Shown here: piece after piece, positions 20,540 through 21,677 of the stretch | Position numbering within the stretch: position 1 is the first letter of the stretch | How the letters are laid out: each line of letters begins with the position of its first letter | Source: a virus | IMG/VR virus record: IMGVR_UViG_3300020195_000180 | Coordinates: 1 to 21,677 of that record | Length of the DNA stretch: 21,677 nucleotides | Reading direction: 5' to 3' (one strand) | The notes under the pieces: model-generated | Seen by the model: only the letters and a program-made list of their open reading frames with translations | Databases searched by the model: none | Told to the model about the DNA's origin: nothing | Position numbers and translations under genes: made by a program

Positions 20540-21160
20540 ATGCCAATCAGCTTCGCCATCACCAACCGATATACCGGCGCGGTTCAGTTCACCGCAGAGA
20601 TCGAATGCGACGACGCCGCGCCGACCCGAGTGAAGGTTGGCTTGGCGGTGAAGTGGGCCTTCAAGGATCGCGCGTACCTCAGTGGCGCGGACCTCAGTGG
20701 CGCGTACCTCAGTGGCGCGAACCTCAATTGCGCGAACCTCAGTGGCGCGTACCTCAGTGGCGCGGACCTCAGTGGCGCGTACCTCAGTGGCGCGAACCTC
20801 AGTTGCGCGAACCTCAGTTGCGCGAACCTCAGTGGCGCGTACCTCAGTTGCGCGAACCTCAGTGGCGCGTACCTCAGTGGCGCGAACCTCAGTTGCGCGA
20901 ACCTCAGTGGCTATAATCTCGCCAAAGGGCAATCGCTGGCGCTGCTCGGCACGCCCGACGATTGGAACGCCTTCACCTATTTCACCGACCAGGGTGAGCA
21001 GCGCATCCACGTCGGCTGCCGCGACTTCAACCTCGCCGAGGCCCGCGCCCATTGGGCCGGGAAGCCGGCTCGCCGCGAGGTGCTGGCCGCCCTCGACTAC
21101 GCCGAGGCCATCGGCCGTGCGCGGGATTGGGGCAGCGCAGCCGCGCAGGTTGCCGCCTAA
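20540..21160 (+). CDS. Pentapeptide-repeat protein
   Basis: The 206-residue product has an N-terminal domain (1-44, [17 protein letters not shown] and EIECDD). Sixteen tandem pentapeptides follow at 45-124 with the consensus A(N/D/Y)LS(G/C), then a C-terminal domain ([51 protein letters not shown]). The Leu in the middle of each unit is the hallmark of the right-handed quadrilateral beta helix. Some family members mimic DNA and inhibit gyrase (for example Qnr and MfpA); most have no known role, and mimicry is not shown here. GGGAAAG precedes the ATG. It is the first gene of the plus-strand operon and probably early. Confidence 0.85.
   Translation: MPISFAITNRYTGAVQFTAEIECDDAAPTRVKVGLAVKWAFKDRAYLSGADLSGAYLSGANLNCANLSGAYLSGADLSGAYLSGANLSCANLSCANLSGAYLSCANLSGAYLSGANLSCANLSGYNLAKGQSLALLGTPDDWNAFTYFTDQGEQRIHVGCRDFNLAEARAHWAGKPARREVLAALDYAEAIGRARDWGSAAAQVAA
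20672..20911 (+). repeat. Sixteen tandem 15-base units in the pentapeptide gene
   Basis: The unit is GCG(A/T/G)ACCTCAGT(G/T)GC with few changes, so codons as well as residues are almost the same in each copy. Variation is concentrated in the second codon (AAC, GAC, TAC) and the last codon (GGC, TGC). Such uniform DNA indicates recent expansion or ongoing unit gain and loss. All reading frames stay open over the array, which creates false frames on both strands. Confidence 0.9.
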
Positions 21161-21219
21161 CACCACCACCACACCAACGGGAGCGGCCATGGCCCTCCCC
21201 GAGCAAGCGGGAGAGACGG

Positions 21220-21677
21220 ATGAACATCGACGCGGGGGTTGCTCGGAAAGTTCTAGAGGTCGTGGACGCCGGCCTGGTGAGCGGCCTCGGCCAGCCCGAG
21301 CCCGGCCAGATGTGCGTCGAGGCCGCCGTGTGCTTCGCGCTTGGCCTCCCGCACGGCGACAATCCGTCCTGCGTTTCTCCACCCCTGCGCTCGATCAAGA
21401 TTAGGCTTAATGACCGCAATTGGTCCTCGAATGAGGCGCGAGCCAAGGGGCTCCGCCGGCTCGCCGTCGCTCAACTCGGCAGCGCGGGCGTGTTAGATGA
21501 AAAGGAGTTCATTCGGCGGCTGGTCGATTATGCAATCCGCAAGTCGGTCCCGCTCGCGCTTCGCGCCGCTGCGTCCATCCACAAAGATCACAAGCACAAG
21601 GCCGCTCTGCTCGACGCGGCGTCCCGATGCGAAAAAGAAGGAACGCGCGAAGCGGCCTTGCAAGCGAAGACCGCCAC
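21220..21677 (+). CDS. Conserved phage or prophage protein, partial (first 152 residues)
   Basis: The gene starts at ATG 21220 with GGGAGAG just upstream and is open at the right window edge. It reads MNIDAGVARKVLEVVDAGLV, then GLGQPEPGQMCVEAAVCFAL, LPHGDNPSCV, KGLRRLAVAQLGSAG and AAASIHKDHKHKAALLDAAS. These motifs are highly typical of a small family in rhizobial phages and prophages whose function is unknown to me. It lies 60 bases after the pentapeptide gene and is probably in the same plus-strand operon. No membrane segment or catalytic motif is evident in the visible part. Confidence 0.75.
   Translation, partial: MNIDAGVARKVLEVVDAGLVSGLGQPEPGQMCVEAAVCFALGLPHGDNPSCVSPPLRSIKIRLNDRNWSSNEARAKGLRRLAVAQLGSAGVLDEKEFIRRLVDYAIRKSVPLALRAAASIHKDHKHKAALLDAASRCEKEGTREAALQAKTA

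Noticed and set aside
20672-20911. CRISPR array
   Set aside because: The units are 15 bases, contiguous and coding, without spacers; no cas gene is present. The 60-base repeats at 6215-6514 are also coding.
20438-21382. Minus-strand frame of 314 codons with repeated ATEVR, and plus-strand frame with repeated ARTSV
   Set aside because: Both arise because the 15-base pentapeptide unit has no stop in any frame; the +2 pentapeptide frame has the known fold pattern and an RBS.

Overview
The window is a piece of a tailed-phage or prophage genome from an alphaproteobacterial host. The packaging and virion genes are all phage families: small and large terminase, P22-type portal, scaffold, and an SU10-type (DUF5309-like) major capsid protein. 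The alphaproteobacterial assignment rests mainly on a GcrA-like regulator (a family known from that class), GC-rich coding sequence, and several small proteins that resemble rhizobial prophage genes. No tape-measure gene and no sheath are visible and the portal is long, so a short-tailed (podovirus-like) virion is most likely. Integrase, CI-type repressor, holin and endolysin are not in the window, so a temperate or lytic life style cannot be decided here.

Layout. Almost everything is on the minus strand and reads right to left. At 20384-20539 an AT-rich divergent control region separates a Cro-like gene (minus) from two plus-strand genes: a pentapeptide-repeat protein, and a gene cut off by the right end. 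From 20383 leftward runs an early block: Cro-like protein, a poorly coding stretch, a zinc-finger protein, GcrA-like regulator, VRR-NUC nuclease, SNF2-type helicase, DNA methyltransferase, a small protein, a replication initiator with iteron-like repeats inside the gene, a DnaB/Twinkle-type helicase domain, and three small or unknown genes ending at 13158. Most neighbours overlap by 1-4 bases (ATGA, GTGA or TAATG), which indicates translational coupling.

A 457-base non-coding gap (12701-13157) separates the early from the late genes. It holds a candidate minus-strand promoter, a chain of five tightly packed hairpins (two with classic RNA tetraloops on the minus strand), and a terminator-like hairpin just before the first late gene. 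Further upstream lies a perfect 70-base copy of a piece of the terminase nuclease domain. This looks like the late-operon control leader, possibly combined with a packaging site.

The late block (12700 down to 1) is: small protein, TerS-like protein, TerL, portal, four tail-associated or repetitive proteins, two small genes, scaffold, major capsid protein, an intrinsic terminator, a putative surface protein, a GT-A glycosyltransferase, small virion proteins, the head-tail adaptor, and a tail-associated protein that runs off the left end. Placing tail-type genes between portal and scaffold/capsid is unusual.

The strongest candidates for something undescribed are the structured leader at 12718-12930, the 70-base terminase-derived repeat, the iterons inside the replication gene, and the phage GcrA/methyltransferase pair. 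All functional statements come from reading motifs and recalled family patterns; no database search was run.
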